Below are positions 14,551 through 22,378 of a DNA stretch of 64,000 nucleotides, piece by piece. Each line of letters starts with the position of its first letter. Position 1 is the first letter of the stretch. Both the position numbers and the translations under genes were made by a program. Source of the DNA: Pseudomonadota bacterium (GTDB taxonomy: Bacteria; Desulfobacterota; Desulfobulbia; Desulfobulbales; JAGXFP01); assembly GCA_018814305.1 (NCBI GenBank), contig JAHJAA010000082.1, forward strand, positions 44,794-108,793, in the 5' to 3' direction. Under the pieces are notes generated by a model. The model saw only the letters and a program-made list of their open reading frames with translations. It was not told where the DNA came from and ran no database searches.

Positions 14551-16980
14551 ATGTCGGAAGAACTGGAAGACGAGATTAAAACCCTTGATCAACAGGGGCA
14601 GCTGAAACTGAAGGCGCTCGTTGGCAAGGAAGCCATGGTTGCTCGAAGGCCTTCAGGGGTCTGGAAATGGATCGCCGCCCTCCTCGCTGCGTTCATGGTT
14701 GTCTTTTATTTCTATACCGCCAGTATTTCCGCAGTATCCACCCAGTTTCATAACGGGGTTTACGTCTTTATCACCTACGTCCTGGTCTTTATTCTGTATC
14801 CAGCCGGGAACGGGCGTGTCGGTATTTTGCTGTCTACCCTGGTGGGTTTCGTCCTCTCTTGTGCGCTGGTTGTCTTATTGAAGCATGGCGGCGAGGTGGT
14901 TGCCTTTCACGAACACCTGATGACCGTCCACGATGCCTTTGCCAGCCAAGGGATTGCGGCCGGTCTTGCCATGTTGACCGGGTTCACGGGAGTGCTGGCC
15001 GGAACGGTGGTGATCTCTGTCGGGCTGTTTTTCTCCGACCGCTGGATGTCACAGCGGTGGGAGGCCAACCCGACCTTGTCTGATATCTTTCTGGCCCTGA
15101 TTGCCGCTTCTTCGGTATCCTATTGGATTGTTCAGTTTGAGACGCTGAATTATCGAGCCGGGGCCGAAAATGATCTTGATGCCCTGGTCAGTATCGTGGG
15201 TGTCCTCATCTCGTTGGAAGTCTGCCGCAGGGTTCTCGGTTGGTCCATGACCTTCATCGGGGTCGCAATGCTGGCCTATGCCTATTTTGGGCCTTACTTC
15301 CCGGACATCATCGCTCATCGGGGGTTCGGATTCGAGCGCTTAAGCATTGCCCTCTTTCTCACCACTAATGGGGTCTTCGGGGTCATGGCCAATGTTCTGG
15401 CCACCTATGTTATTCTGTTTATCTTTTTCGGTGCCTTTCTCCAGAAGTCCGGGGCCGGGCGTTTCTTTATCGATCTGCCCATGGCCCTGGCCGGGAAGAG
15501 TACGGGAGGCCCGGCCAAGGTGGCAGTCATGGCTTCGGCCCTGTTTGGATCGGTCTCCGGGAGTGCCATTGCCAATACCGTGGCGACCGGTTCTTTTACC
15601 ATTCCGCTCATGAAAAAGGCCGGCTTTAAACCGCATGTGGCTGGTGCCATTGAACCGGCGGCCTCAATCGGTGGCATGTTCATGCCGCCGATCATGGGGG
15701 CGGGGGGCTTCCTGATGGCGGAACTCACTGAATTGCCCTATTCCTATATCATGATGATTTCCATTTTTCCGGCCTTTCTGTACTTTTTTTCCGTCTTCTG
15801 TATGATCCACTTCGAAGCGAAAAAAGAGAATATTCAGGGAATTGTCGGTGAAGATCTGCCTCACTGGACCGTCGTTCTCCGGCGAGAATGGTATTACTCA
15901 CTGCCTCTTGTCGTTATTACGGCTCTGATGATCATTGGTCGCTCTCCCGGTTATTCAGCCTTCTGGGCCACGGTGTCGTGCATTGGGATCAGCTGGGTCA
16001 ATCGGGAAACCCGGATGGGAGTGAAAGAGATCTGGGAGGCCATTCAGACCGGGGCCCGCAACACCCTGATCATTGGTGCCACCCTGGGGGTTATCGGGAT
16101 CATTGTCGGGACCATCTCGCTGACCGGGATCGGACTTAAATTCTCTGACATCATTATCTCAATGGCCGGGGGCAATCTGTTGATCGCCCTCCTCTTGATC
16201 GGTTTGGCCTCATTGGTTCTCGGGATGGGGGTGCCGGTGACCGCAGCCTACCTGATTACGGCGGTCCTGGCGGTGCCTCCCCTTGCCGATATGGGAGTCG
16301 TGGTCATTGCCGCCCATATGATCGTCTACTGGTTCAGCCAGGATTCAAATATCACGCCTCCGGTCTGTGTTGCGGCCTATGCCGGAGCGGCCATCGCCGG
16401 TTCCGACCCCTGGAAAACGGGCTGGACCGCCTTTAAGTTCGCCAAACTTCTCTATGTGATGCCGATCCTCTTTGCCTTCACCCCCCAGATCCTCTTTGAG
16501 GGTAAGCCCATCTTGGCCCCGGTCATTGAAGATCAGCTCATGGGGGCGATGGTCCTCGATTTGAAGATCGCCAATGGCCAGGAGTTTGATGAGGGCCAGG
16601 TGTTGGCTGTGGTCATGGATGGTGAGACGGTGAAGAAAATTGTCGCCCCCCGGGATGGAGTGATTAAAAACCTGGTCATCAGCAAAGGAGAACGAATTGA
16701 GAGTGGCCGGGTTATTGCCGAGGTAAAACCACGTCCCTTAAAGATTTTTTCCTCGATGGTTTCGGCGCTGCTCGGGACCCTGGCCTTTTCGGCGTTGACC
16801 ATGATGTTTTTCATCCGCCGGACCAGTGTGCTGGAATGGATAATCTTGGCTGCCGCGACCATTCTGTTGTATTGGCCGACCATTGCCACCGATGTGGCAG
16901 GTCTCGTGCTCTGGGCCATTGTTTATGCCATGCAGAAGGCCAAAAACTTAAAAGACCTCCAGCAGCCGCTGCCGGCCTGA
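14551..16980 (+). CDS. Fused TRAP permease (4TM/12TM) with lipoyl-like tail
   Basis: About 809 residues. The N-terminal small-subunit-like membrane part is joined to a DctM-like large subunit with motifs such as GSVSGSAIANTVATGSFTIPLM and GMGVPVTAAYLI. This is the usual TAXI-TRAP fusion and takes up substrate with a sodium or proton gradient. After the permease core, at roughly residues 675-735, comes a small beta-rich domain containing VMDGETVKKIVAPRDGVIKN and SKGERIESGRVIAEV, like a biotinyl/lipoyl domain but without the modified Lys in an MKM setting. Two or three more membrane segments follow. The start at 14551 was chosen because AGGGGA lies about eight bases upstream; the ATG at 14545 is also possible. 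Confidence 0.9.
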   Translation: MSEELEDEIKTLDQQGQLKLKALVGKEAMVARRPSGVWKWIAALLAAFMVVFYFYTASISAVSTQFHNGVYVFITYVLVFILYPAGNGRVGILLSTLVGFVLSCALVVLLKHGGEVVAFHEHLMTVHDAFASQGIAAGLAMLTGFTGVLAGTVVISVGLFFSDRWMSQRWEANPTLSDIFLALIAASSVSYWIVQFETLNYRAGAENDLDALVSIVGVLISLEVCRRVLGWSMTFIGVAMLAYAYFGPYFPDIIAHRGFGFERLSIALFLTTNGVFGVMANVLATYVILFIFFGAFLQKSGAGRFFIDLPMALAGKSTGGPAKVAVMASALFGSVSGSAIANTVATGSFTIPLMKKAGFKPHVAGAIEPAASIGGMFMPPIMGAGGFLMAELTELPYSYIMMISIFPAFLYFFSVFCMIHFEAKKENIQGIVGEDLPHWTVVLRREWYYSLPLVVITALMIIGRSPGYSAFWATVSCIGISWVNRETRMGVKEIWEAIQTGARNTLIIGATLGVIGIIVGTISLTGIGLKFSDIIISMAGGNLLIALLLIGLASLVLGMGVPVTAAYLITAVLAVPPLADMGVVVIAAHMIVYWFSQDSNITPPVCVAAYAGAAIAGSDPWKTGWTAFKFAKLLYVMPILFAFTPQILFEGKPILAPVIEDQLMGAMVLDLKIANGQEFDEGQVLAVVMDGETVKKIVAPRDGVIKNLVISKGERIESGRVIAEVKPRPLKIFSSMVSALLGTLAFSALTMMFFIRRTSVLEWIILAAATILLYWPTIATDVAGLVLWAIVYAMQKAKNLKDLQQPLPA

Positions 16981-16997
16981 TGGAGGGAGGCGCAACC

Positions 16998-17123
16998 ATG
17001 ATCCTGTTCTCGGAAATCGGAAAACGTCATAAGGGTTTCCGAGCATGGTCCAATCCGGCAGCCCAGAGCTCTATGGTCCGGGAACCGGAAAACCGCCGGG
17101 GGAACCCGGCGGAATGGTCCTAA
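16998..17123 (+). CDS. Small ORF of 41 residues, uncertain
   Basis: A 41-residue frame opens 17 bases after the TRAP permease stop, with GGAGG eight to nine bases upstream of its ATG, and closes before the AEC carrier gene. The product is basic (FSEIGKRHKGFRAWSN, then REPENRRGNPAEW) and I recognise no family. Its 3' part is a perfect GC hairpin (CCGCCGGG, loop GGAA, CCCGGCGG at 17093-17112), so the region may instead be an RNA structure between two genes. Coding status is unproved. Confidence 0.3.
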   Translation: MILFSEIGKRHKGFRAWSNPAAQSSMVREPENRRGNPAEWS

Positions 17124-17132
17124 CTCCTTCCC

Positions 17133-18065
17133 ATGCTCTCCCCGCTGACAATACGAATATTTGAAACCCTGACCGCTGTTTTTCTTACGGTGATGGTTGG
17201 CTTTTTTTTGCAAAGACGGAAATTTCCCAGTCCGGAATTCTGGCCGGGGGCGGAACAGCTCACCTATTACCTGCTGCTGCCAGCCCTGCTGTTTTCTGCT
17301 ATCATCTCGGCCCAGGTGGATTTAGCCAGTTATCTTGGATTGGTAATTCCCTATATGGCCCCCTTTCTGTTCATGGGGCTCATTCTCTTGCTTTTTCGCA
17401 AGCGTCTGGGGCAGGATTATCCAGCTTTTACCTCCATCTTCCAGGGGGCCATTCGGTTTAACTCCTATGTCGGTTTTTCGATTGCCCTTGCCGTTTTTGG
17501 CCAGGAGGGCCTGGCCAGGGCAGCCATGTTTATTGCCCTGGTGATTCCGTTGGTCAATGTCATGACCGTTTTAGTGCTTTCTGGTGGCGGTCAGCCAGGA
17601 GGTATCCGCATTCTTCGTTCCCTGGTTCGTAATCCCTTGATAATCGCCTGCGTCAGTGCGCTCTTTCTCAAAGCCTTGGAGGTTAAAGTCCTCTCCGTTC
17701 TGATTGAGTTTTTGTCAATACTTGGCCGGGCTTCCCTTCCTTTAGGTCTCATGGTCGTAGGTGCGGCCCTCTGCTTTCGAAAGCCGGCGGAAGATCTGCT
17801 CCCCATAATGATTGCAGGCGGGAGCCGACTTATTCTGATGCCGCTACTGATGTTTGCATCCTGCCATGCTTTGGGGGTGACCGGACTCGCTCATTCAATC
17901 GCCGTTCTATTCGCTGCGCTGCCGGGGTCACCCGCCGCTTATGTGCTGGCCCGCCAGATGGGTGGTGATCATCGGCTGATGGCCAACCTTACCACGGTTC
18001 AGATTCTGGTCTCGTTTGTCACCCTGCCGATTGTTCTTGCTCTGGAGGGGTATTTTGCTTCCTAA
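17133..18065 (+). CDS. AEC family carrier
   Basis: Integral membrane protein of 310 residues with about ten hydrophobic helices. It begins FETLTAVFLTVMVGFFLQRR and ends with an LPGSPAAYVLARQMGGD segment, typical of the auxin efflux carrier-like (AEC) family. Bacterial members move organic acids such as malate or malonate. Position after the TAXI-TRAP genes suggests a related substrate, by inference only. There is no strong ribosome site at the called ATG. Its last 11 bases overlap the TTG start of the helicase gene. Confidence 0.85.
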   Translation: MLSPLTIRIFETLTAVFLTVMVGFFLQRRKFPSPEFWPGAEQLTYYLLLPALLFSAIISAQVDLASYLGLVIPYMAPFLFMGLILLLFRKRLGQDYPAFTSIFQGAIRFNSYVGFSIALAVFGQEGLARAAMFIALVIPLVNVMTVLVLSGGGQPGGIRILRSLVRNPLIIACVSALFLKALEVKVLSVLIEFLSILGRASLPLGLMVVGAALCFRKPAEDLLPIMIAGGSRLILMPLLMFASCHALGVTGLAHSIAVLFAALPGSPAAYVLARQMGGDHRLMANLTTVQILVSFVTLPIVLALEGYFAS

Positions 18066-20982
18066 AGGGATTTCGGTCGGTGAGGTAGGAGAGTATATCT
18101 CTGCCTTAAAGGAGTCGCCCCGCTTTGGGGTTCAGGTTGTGCACCATGAGGAGATATCGGGCAGTGAGGCCCGGTTTGCCGATCTTGCCCAACCCCTGCC
18201 GGAGAATCTGGCCCGGGCGTTGTCCTTTGCCGGGTTTCAAAACTTTTATCGGCATCAGGCCCTGGCCATCGATGCAGTCCGGAGTGGTCGAGATGTGGTG
18301 GTTGCAACACCCACGGCCAGCGGTAAGAGTCTGATCTATAATGTCCCGGTCTTCGAAGCAATTATGACCGGTGGTGGTCGGGCGCTCTATCTTTTTCCCT
18401 TAAAGGCCCTGGCCCAGGATCAGTTGAAGGCCTTGGAGCGGTTGGTCGGGGAAATCATCGGTGCCAAGATCCCTGCTGCCGCCATCTGTGACGGTGATAC
18501 CTCTTCGTATCGTCGTAAAAAAATCCGGGAGAATCCCCCTGATATCCTCATTACCAACCCGGATATGCTTCATCTTTCCATGCTTCCCTATCATGATCGC
18601 TGGGCCGGACTTTTTGCCGATTTAACCCATATCGTCATCGATGAAGTTCATACCTATCGAGGAGTCTTCGGTAGCCATATGGCTTGGGTGCTGCGGCGAT
18701 TGATCCGAATCTGCGAGCACTACGGTTCCCGACCTTCCGTCATTATGTCTTCAGCCACCATTGCCAATCCAGGCGGACTGGCAGCCGATCTTCTGGGACG
18801 TGAGGTGCTGGTGGTTGATGGGTCCGGGGCCCCCAGGGCCGGACAGCATTTCATTATTATGGATCCCCATGACAGTGCCTCCCACGCTGCCTGCCAATTG
18901 TTGGAGGCGGCGCTCAAACGAGGACTCCGGACCATCGTCTATACCCAGTCCCGCAAAATGACGGAGTTGATCTCGGTCTGGACTCGAACCCGTCTTGGCG
19001 ATCTGGCCTCGAAGCTCTCTTCGTACCGAGCTGGGTTTCTTCCTGAAGAACGGCGAGAGATAGAGGAGCGCCTTACCTCAGGGGAACTCCTCGGCGTAGT
19101 CTCCACCAGCGCCTTGGAGCTGGGAATTGATATCGGGGAACTGGATATCTGTATCCTGGTGGGGTATCCCGGATCGATCATGGCTACGTGGCAGCGAGGG
19201 GGGCGGGTGGGTCGCCGGGGACGGGACTCGTTGATCGTCATGATCGGTCATGAAGACGCCCTGGATCAATATTTTATGAGAAATCCCCGGGAATTTTTTA
19301 ACCGTAAAGTTGAAGCGGCGGTGGTGAACCCGGCCAATCCGGAAATCGTCAAACGCCACCTGGTTTGCGCAGCGGCGGAAATTCCATTGGAGAGCGGGGA
19401 GGACCTGCTGAAACCCGAGACGGTCAGTCAGTCACTTCTTGAATTGAGCCTGGCCGGAGAATTACTCAAGGGGGACGACGATGAACGGTGGTTCGCCGCC
19501 CGAAAATACCCCCATCGTGACGTGGATCTTCGCGGCAGTGGCCGGGGCTTTGCCATTCGCCAGGGAAGGGAGGATCTCCTCCTTGGGCAGATCGATGGTG
19601 GGCGGGCCTTGAAGGAGTGCCACCCCGGGGCCGTCTATCTCCACGGGGGACAGCTCTATGTCGTGGAGAGTCTTGATCTGGAAGGACGCGAGGTCCGGGT
19701 GATCCGGAAAGACGTTAATTACTTCACCCGTTCTTTAGCCAACAAGGAAACGGAAATCTTTGCTACCCTGGCCACCACCTCATTTGTACCCCGAAATGGC
19801 ATGGATTTTTCCGTTTCCTATGGCCGACTCCGGGTGACTGATACGGTTACCGGATTCCAACGGAGACTGGTTCGGGGACAACGGTTGGTGTCCACCGAAC
19901 GACTTGAATTACCGCCACTGACCTTTGAAACCGAGGGGTTATGGATTGATATCCCTGAAGCTCTTCGTAAGATCATGGAGGATGAACAGCGTCATTTTAT
20001 GGGGGGGATCCATGCCCTGGAGCATACCCTGATTGGCATCTTTCCCCTCCTGGTTCTCTGTGATCGAAATGATGTGGGTGGGATAGCCTATCCCGACCAT
20101 CCCCAAAGGCCTGGCAGCGCCGTGTTCATCTATGATGGTCATTCCGGTGGGGTCGGCTTGTGCCGCCAGGCCTTTGCTGCGATTCCGGACCTTTTGCAGG
20201 CCGGACGGGAGACGGTTCAGAATTGCCCCTGTGAGGTGGGATGTCCCTCCTGTGTTCATTCGCCCAAATGCGGTTCCGGGAACCGCCCCATTGATAAGGC
20301 GGCGGCGCTGCGGCTCTTTGAGGGTCTGCTTGGGGATGATGACCAAGGGCTGGTCGGTCGGGTTGAGATCGTTTCGGTGAATGCGGAAAAGATGATCCCT
20401 GAGTCTCCAGAGGTTGAAGCGGGTGAGGGGGCACTCTCAGATAGATTTCAAGGGCGTTACGCTGTTTTCGACGTGGAGACCAGGCGGAGTGCCGCCGAGG
20501 TTGGGGGGTGGCACCGGGCCGAACGGATGGGGATCAGTGTGGTGGTGCTTTATGATTCCGGGGAGGATCAGTTTTTTGATTATCGGGATGATGAAATAGG
20601 GGAACTGGTGAGCAGACTCAGGCAGGTTGATCTGGTGGTCGGTTTCAATAATAAACGTTTCGATAACCGGGTCCTCTCGGCGTATACCCGGTTTGATCTG
20701 GCCTCTCTGCCCACTCTGGATCTTTTGGAAGAGGTCAAGAATCGCCTGGGGTACCGACTCAGTCTCGATCGTTTGGCGGAACATACCCTGGGGGTTCAAA
20801 AAACGGCTGATGGCCTGATGGCCCTTAAATGGTATAAGGAAGGCCGGATTGACAAGATCATTGAGTATTGCAGGCAGGATGTGGCCATTACCCGTGATCT
20901 TTACCTTTTTGGTCGGGAGAACGGCTTTCTTCTTTTTAGAAATAAAGCAGGGAAGAAAGTACGGTGTCCGGTAACATATTAA
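18055..20982 (+). CDS. MrfA-MrfB-like helicase-exonuclease fusion
   Basis: Protein of 975 residues joining two enzymes that are separate genes (yprA/yprB, now mrfA/mrfB) in Bacillus subtilis, where they repair mitomycin C damage. Residues 1 to about 780 are a DEAD/DEAH-type helicase: Walker A ATPTASGKS, DEVH box, motif III SSAT, motif VI GRVGRRGR, and the DUF1998 cysteine cluster (CPCEVGCPSCVHSPKC). Residues about 800-975 are an RNase H-fold exonuclease: FDVETRR (Asp806, Glu808), FNNKRFDN and YCRQD, a complete DEDD set. The TTG start at 18055 has GGAGGGG four bases upstream and overlaps the AEC gene; an ATG at 18016 is less likely. Confidence 0.88.
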   Translation: MLPKGISVGEVGEYISALKESPRFGVQVVHHEEISGSEARFADLAQPLPENLARALSFAGFQNFYRHQALAIDAVRSGRDVVVATPTASGKSLIYNVPVFEAIMTGGGRALYLFPLKALAQDQLKALERLVGEIIGAKIPAAAICDGDTSSYRRKKIRENPPDILITNPDMLHLSMLPYHDRWAGLFADLTHIVIDEVHTYRGVFGSHMAWVLRRLIRICEHYGSRPSVIMSSATIANPGGLAADLLGREVLVVDGSGAPRAGQHFIIMDPHDSASHAACQLLEAALKRGLRTIVYTQSRKMTELISVWTRTRLGDLASKLSSYRAGFLPEERREIEERLTSGELLGVVSTSALELGIDIGELDICILVGYPGSIMATWQRGGRVGRRGRDSLIVMIGHEDALDQYFMRNPREFFNRKVEAAVVNPANPEIVKRHLVCAAAEIPLESGEDLLKPETVSQSLLELSLAGELLKGDDDERWFAARKYPHRDVDLRGSGRGFAIRQGREDLLLGQIDGGRALKECHPGAVYLHGGQLYVVESLDLEGREVRVIRKDVNYFTRSLANKETEIFATLATTSFVPRNGMDFSVSYGRLRVTDTVTGFQRRLVRGQRLVSTERLELPPLTFETEGLWIDIPEALRKIMEDEQRHFMGGIHALEHTLIGIFPLLVLCDRNDVGGIAYPDHPQRPGSAVFIYDGHSGGVGLCRQAFAAIPDLLQAGRETVQNCPCEVGCPSCVHSPKCGSGNRPIDKAAALRLFEGLLGDDDQGLVGRVEIVSVNAEKMIPESPEVEAGEGALSDRFQGRYAVFDVETRRSAAEVGGWHRAERMGISVVVLYDSGEDQFFDYRDDEIGELVSRLRQVDLVVGFNNKRFDNRVLSAYTRFDLASLPTLDLLEEVKNRLGYRLSLDRLAEHTLGVQKTADGLMALKWYKEGRIDKIIEYCRQDVAITRDLYLFGRENGFLLFRNKAGKKVRCPVTY

Positions 20983-21028
20983 GGTCGGTAAAGAATATGC
21001 CAATATGTGTTTTGTGAATTGAAGGACT

Positions 21029-21508
21029 TCAGTCAAGAAGATCCGAAGGCCAGAGCAGGGATTTGTGGATCCAGCCCTCCGTCCCATCGGCGTGTCGGAC
21101 CTTGATCCAGTCGTTTTCCTTGGTTACCGGGGTGAAGATAACCCCGTATTTGACCGTAGCAACGGTCTCGTAATCCTTGCCCGGACCAATCCGCATATTC
21201 ACCATGTTTTTGCTGACGATGACGGTTTTATCAGAGGAAACCAGGTTGTCGAAAATCCATCCGGTATCAGCTTCAAAATCACGGCACTGGACCCATTTTC
21301 CATCCCGGCCCAGGATTTCCAGAGGGAATCCCTGGAAAACCTCCCAGAGAATTTCCTGATCGGTTGCAGGACCGGAGCGGATATTGACTCCGTCCTTGCG
21401 AACGCTGCCATATTCCGCCGCCAAGGCGTTGGCGGCAAAGACGAGAACGATGGCCACAGTAACTCCCAAGGCAACCTGTTTTATTGCAGCCGTTTGATAA
21501 CGTTTCAT
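21029..21508 (-). CDS. Exported double SH3 domain protein
   Basis: Protein of 159 residues with a signal peptide (VALGVTVAIVLVFAANALA) and two bacterial SH3 domains in tandem. The first has VNIRSGPATDQEI and GKWVQCRD, the second VNMRIGPGKDYETVATV and GTEGWIHKSLL. Such domains bind peptidoglycan or proteins in the periplasm. The start at 21508 follows AGGGGG at eight bases and puts the basic MKRYQ directly before the hydrophobic stretch; ATG 21514 is the alternative. It stands alone and converges with the helicase-nuclease gene. Confidence 0.85.
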   Translation of the reverse strand: MKRYQTAAIKQVALGVTVAIVLVFAANALAAEYGSVRKDGVNIRSGPATDQEILWEVFQGFPLEILGRDGKWVQCRDFEADTGWIFDNLVSSDKTVIVSKNMVNMRIGPGKDYETVATVKYGVIFTPVTKENDWIKVRHADGTEGWIHKSLLWPSDLLD

Positions 21509-21600
21509 GTTCATCCCCCTGAGCGTGGTTGGATCTTTCAATTGCAGAATACGATATCATGGACCTTGCTTGAAGTCAACCGACAGTAAGGCTCGAACCT

Positions 21601-22266
21601 TCAGGGATGTCGATTGAGACGGATGGGACCGTAACAAGCCGTAGCGCTCTCGCCAGTGTTGTCTGTATCTGTCATGATCGCAATGGCCCCTACCTTGGGC
21701 GGGGGTGAGCCGAAATATCGTTGGTAATCTTCATAAATGTTCCGGCTTTCCTTTCGCCATTGGCCAATCTGTTCCCGGCCGCTTTCTACTGCGATCATCA
21801 TGGCATTGGCGGTGAAACTGTTGGGGATGGCTGAGTCCTTGGGTAACTGGTTGGCCCAGACATAATTTAAGGCTCTGGTCTTCCAAAAGAGGAAGGATGG
21901 AAAGACCACATAGATGCGGGCCGAGTAATCATCGCCGGCCTTGGTCCGGGCATCACCCTTGGCGAGAATGTTATCCACCTTCCATTCCCATGACAAAATC
22001 GGGTATTCGGCAGGATCTAGATCGATTTTGTAAAAGAGCCCTGAGGCGGTCCCCTTTGCCTTGGCCTGCAGGCAGGGAATTCCGTCTGCAATGGATGGAG
22101 AGTATAGGGTTTTTCCCTTGAAAGACTTCTCTTCCCATCCTGGACCGATTCCTTTTTTGAAATCATCGATCAACAGGGAATCCCCGGTTGCCGAGGAGGT
22201 TGTGGCCTGGAATAATACGGTCAGGAGGGTGGCCCAAGGAATTGTGTGGAACATTGACATTTTCAT
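21601..22266 (-). CDS. DUF3047 exported protein
   Basis: Protein of 221 residues with a likely signal peptide (HTIPWATLLTVLFQATTSSA). The conserved features of DUF3047 are present: SWEWKVD, GDDYSARIYVVFPS, ALNYVWANQ and AIAIMTDTDNTG. The family has no established function; the fold is probably a beta sandwich located in the periplasm. It is divergent from the HD-GYP gene with about 110 bases between, so the two may share a control region. Confidence 0.85.
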   Translation of the reverse strand: MKMSMFHTIPWATLLTVLFQATTSSATGDSLLIDDFKKGIGPGWEEKSFKGKTLYSPSIADGIPCLQAKAKGTASGLFYKIDLDPAEYPILSWEWKVDNILAKGDARTKAGDDYSARIYVVFPSFLFWKTRALNYVWANQLPKDSAIPNSFTANAMMIAVESGREQIGQWRKESRNIYEDYQRYFGSPPPKVGAIAIMTDTDNTGESATACYGPIRLNRHP

Positions 22267-22378
22267 GGTGATTATTCTCCATTTTATGGTAGTGATTTAT
22301 TAAATATCAGTCTTGATGAAGAAATCAACCCCAGACAGGGGAAAAGAGTTCTTTCGTTTGTTTCACGCGGAGTTATTT

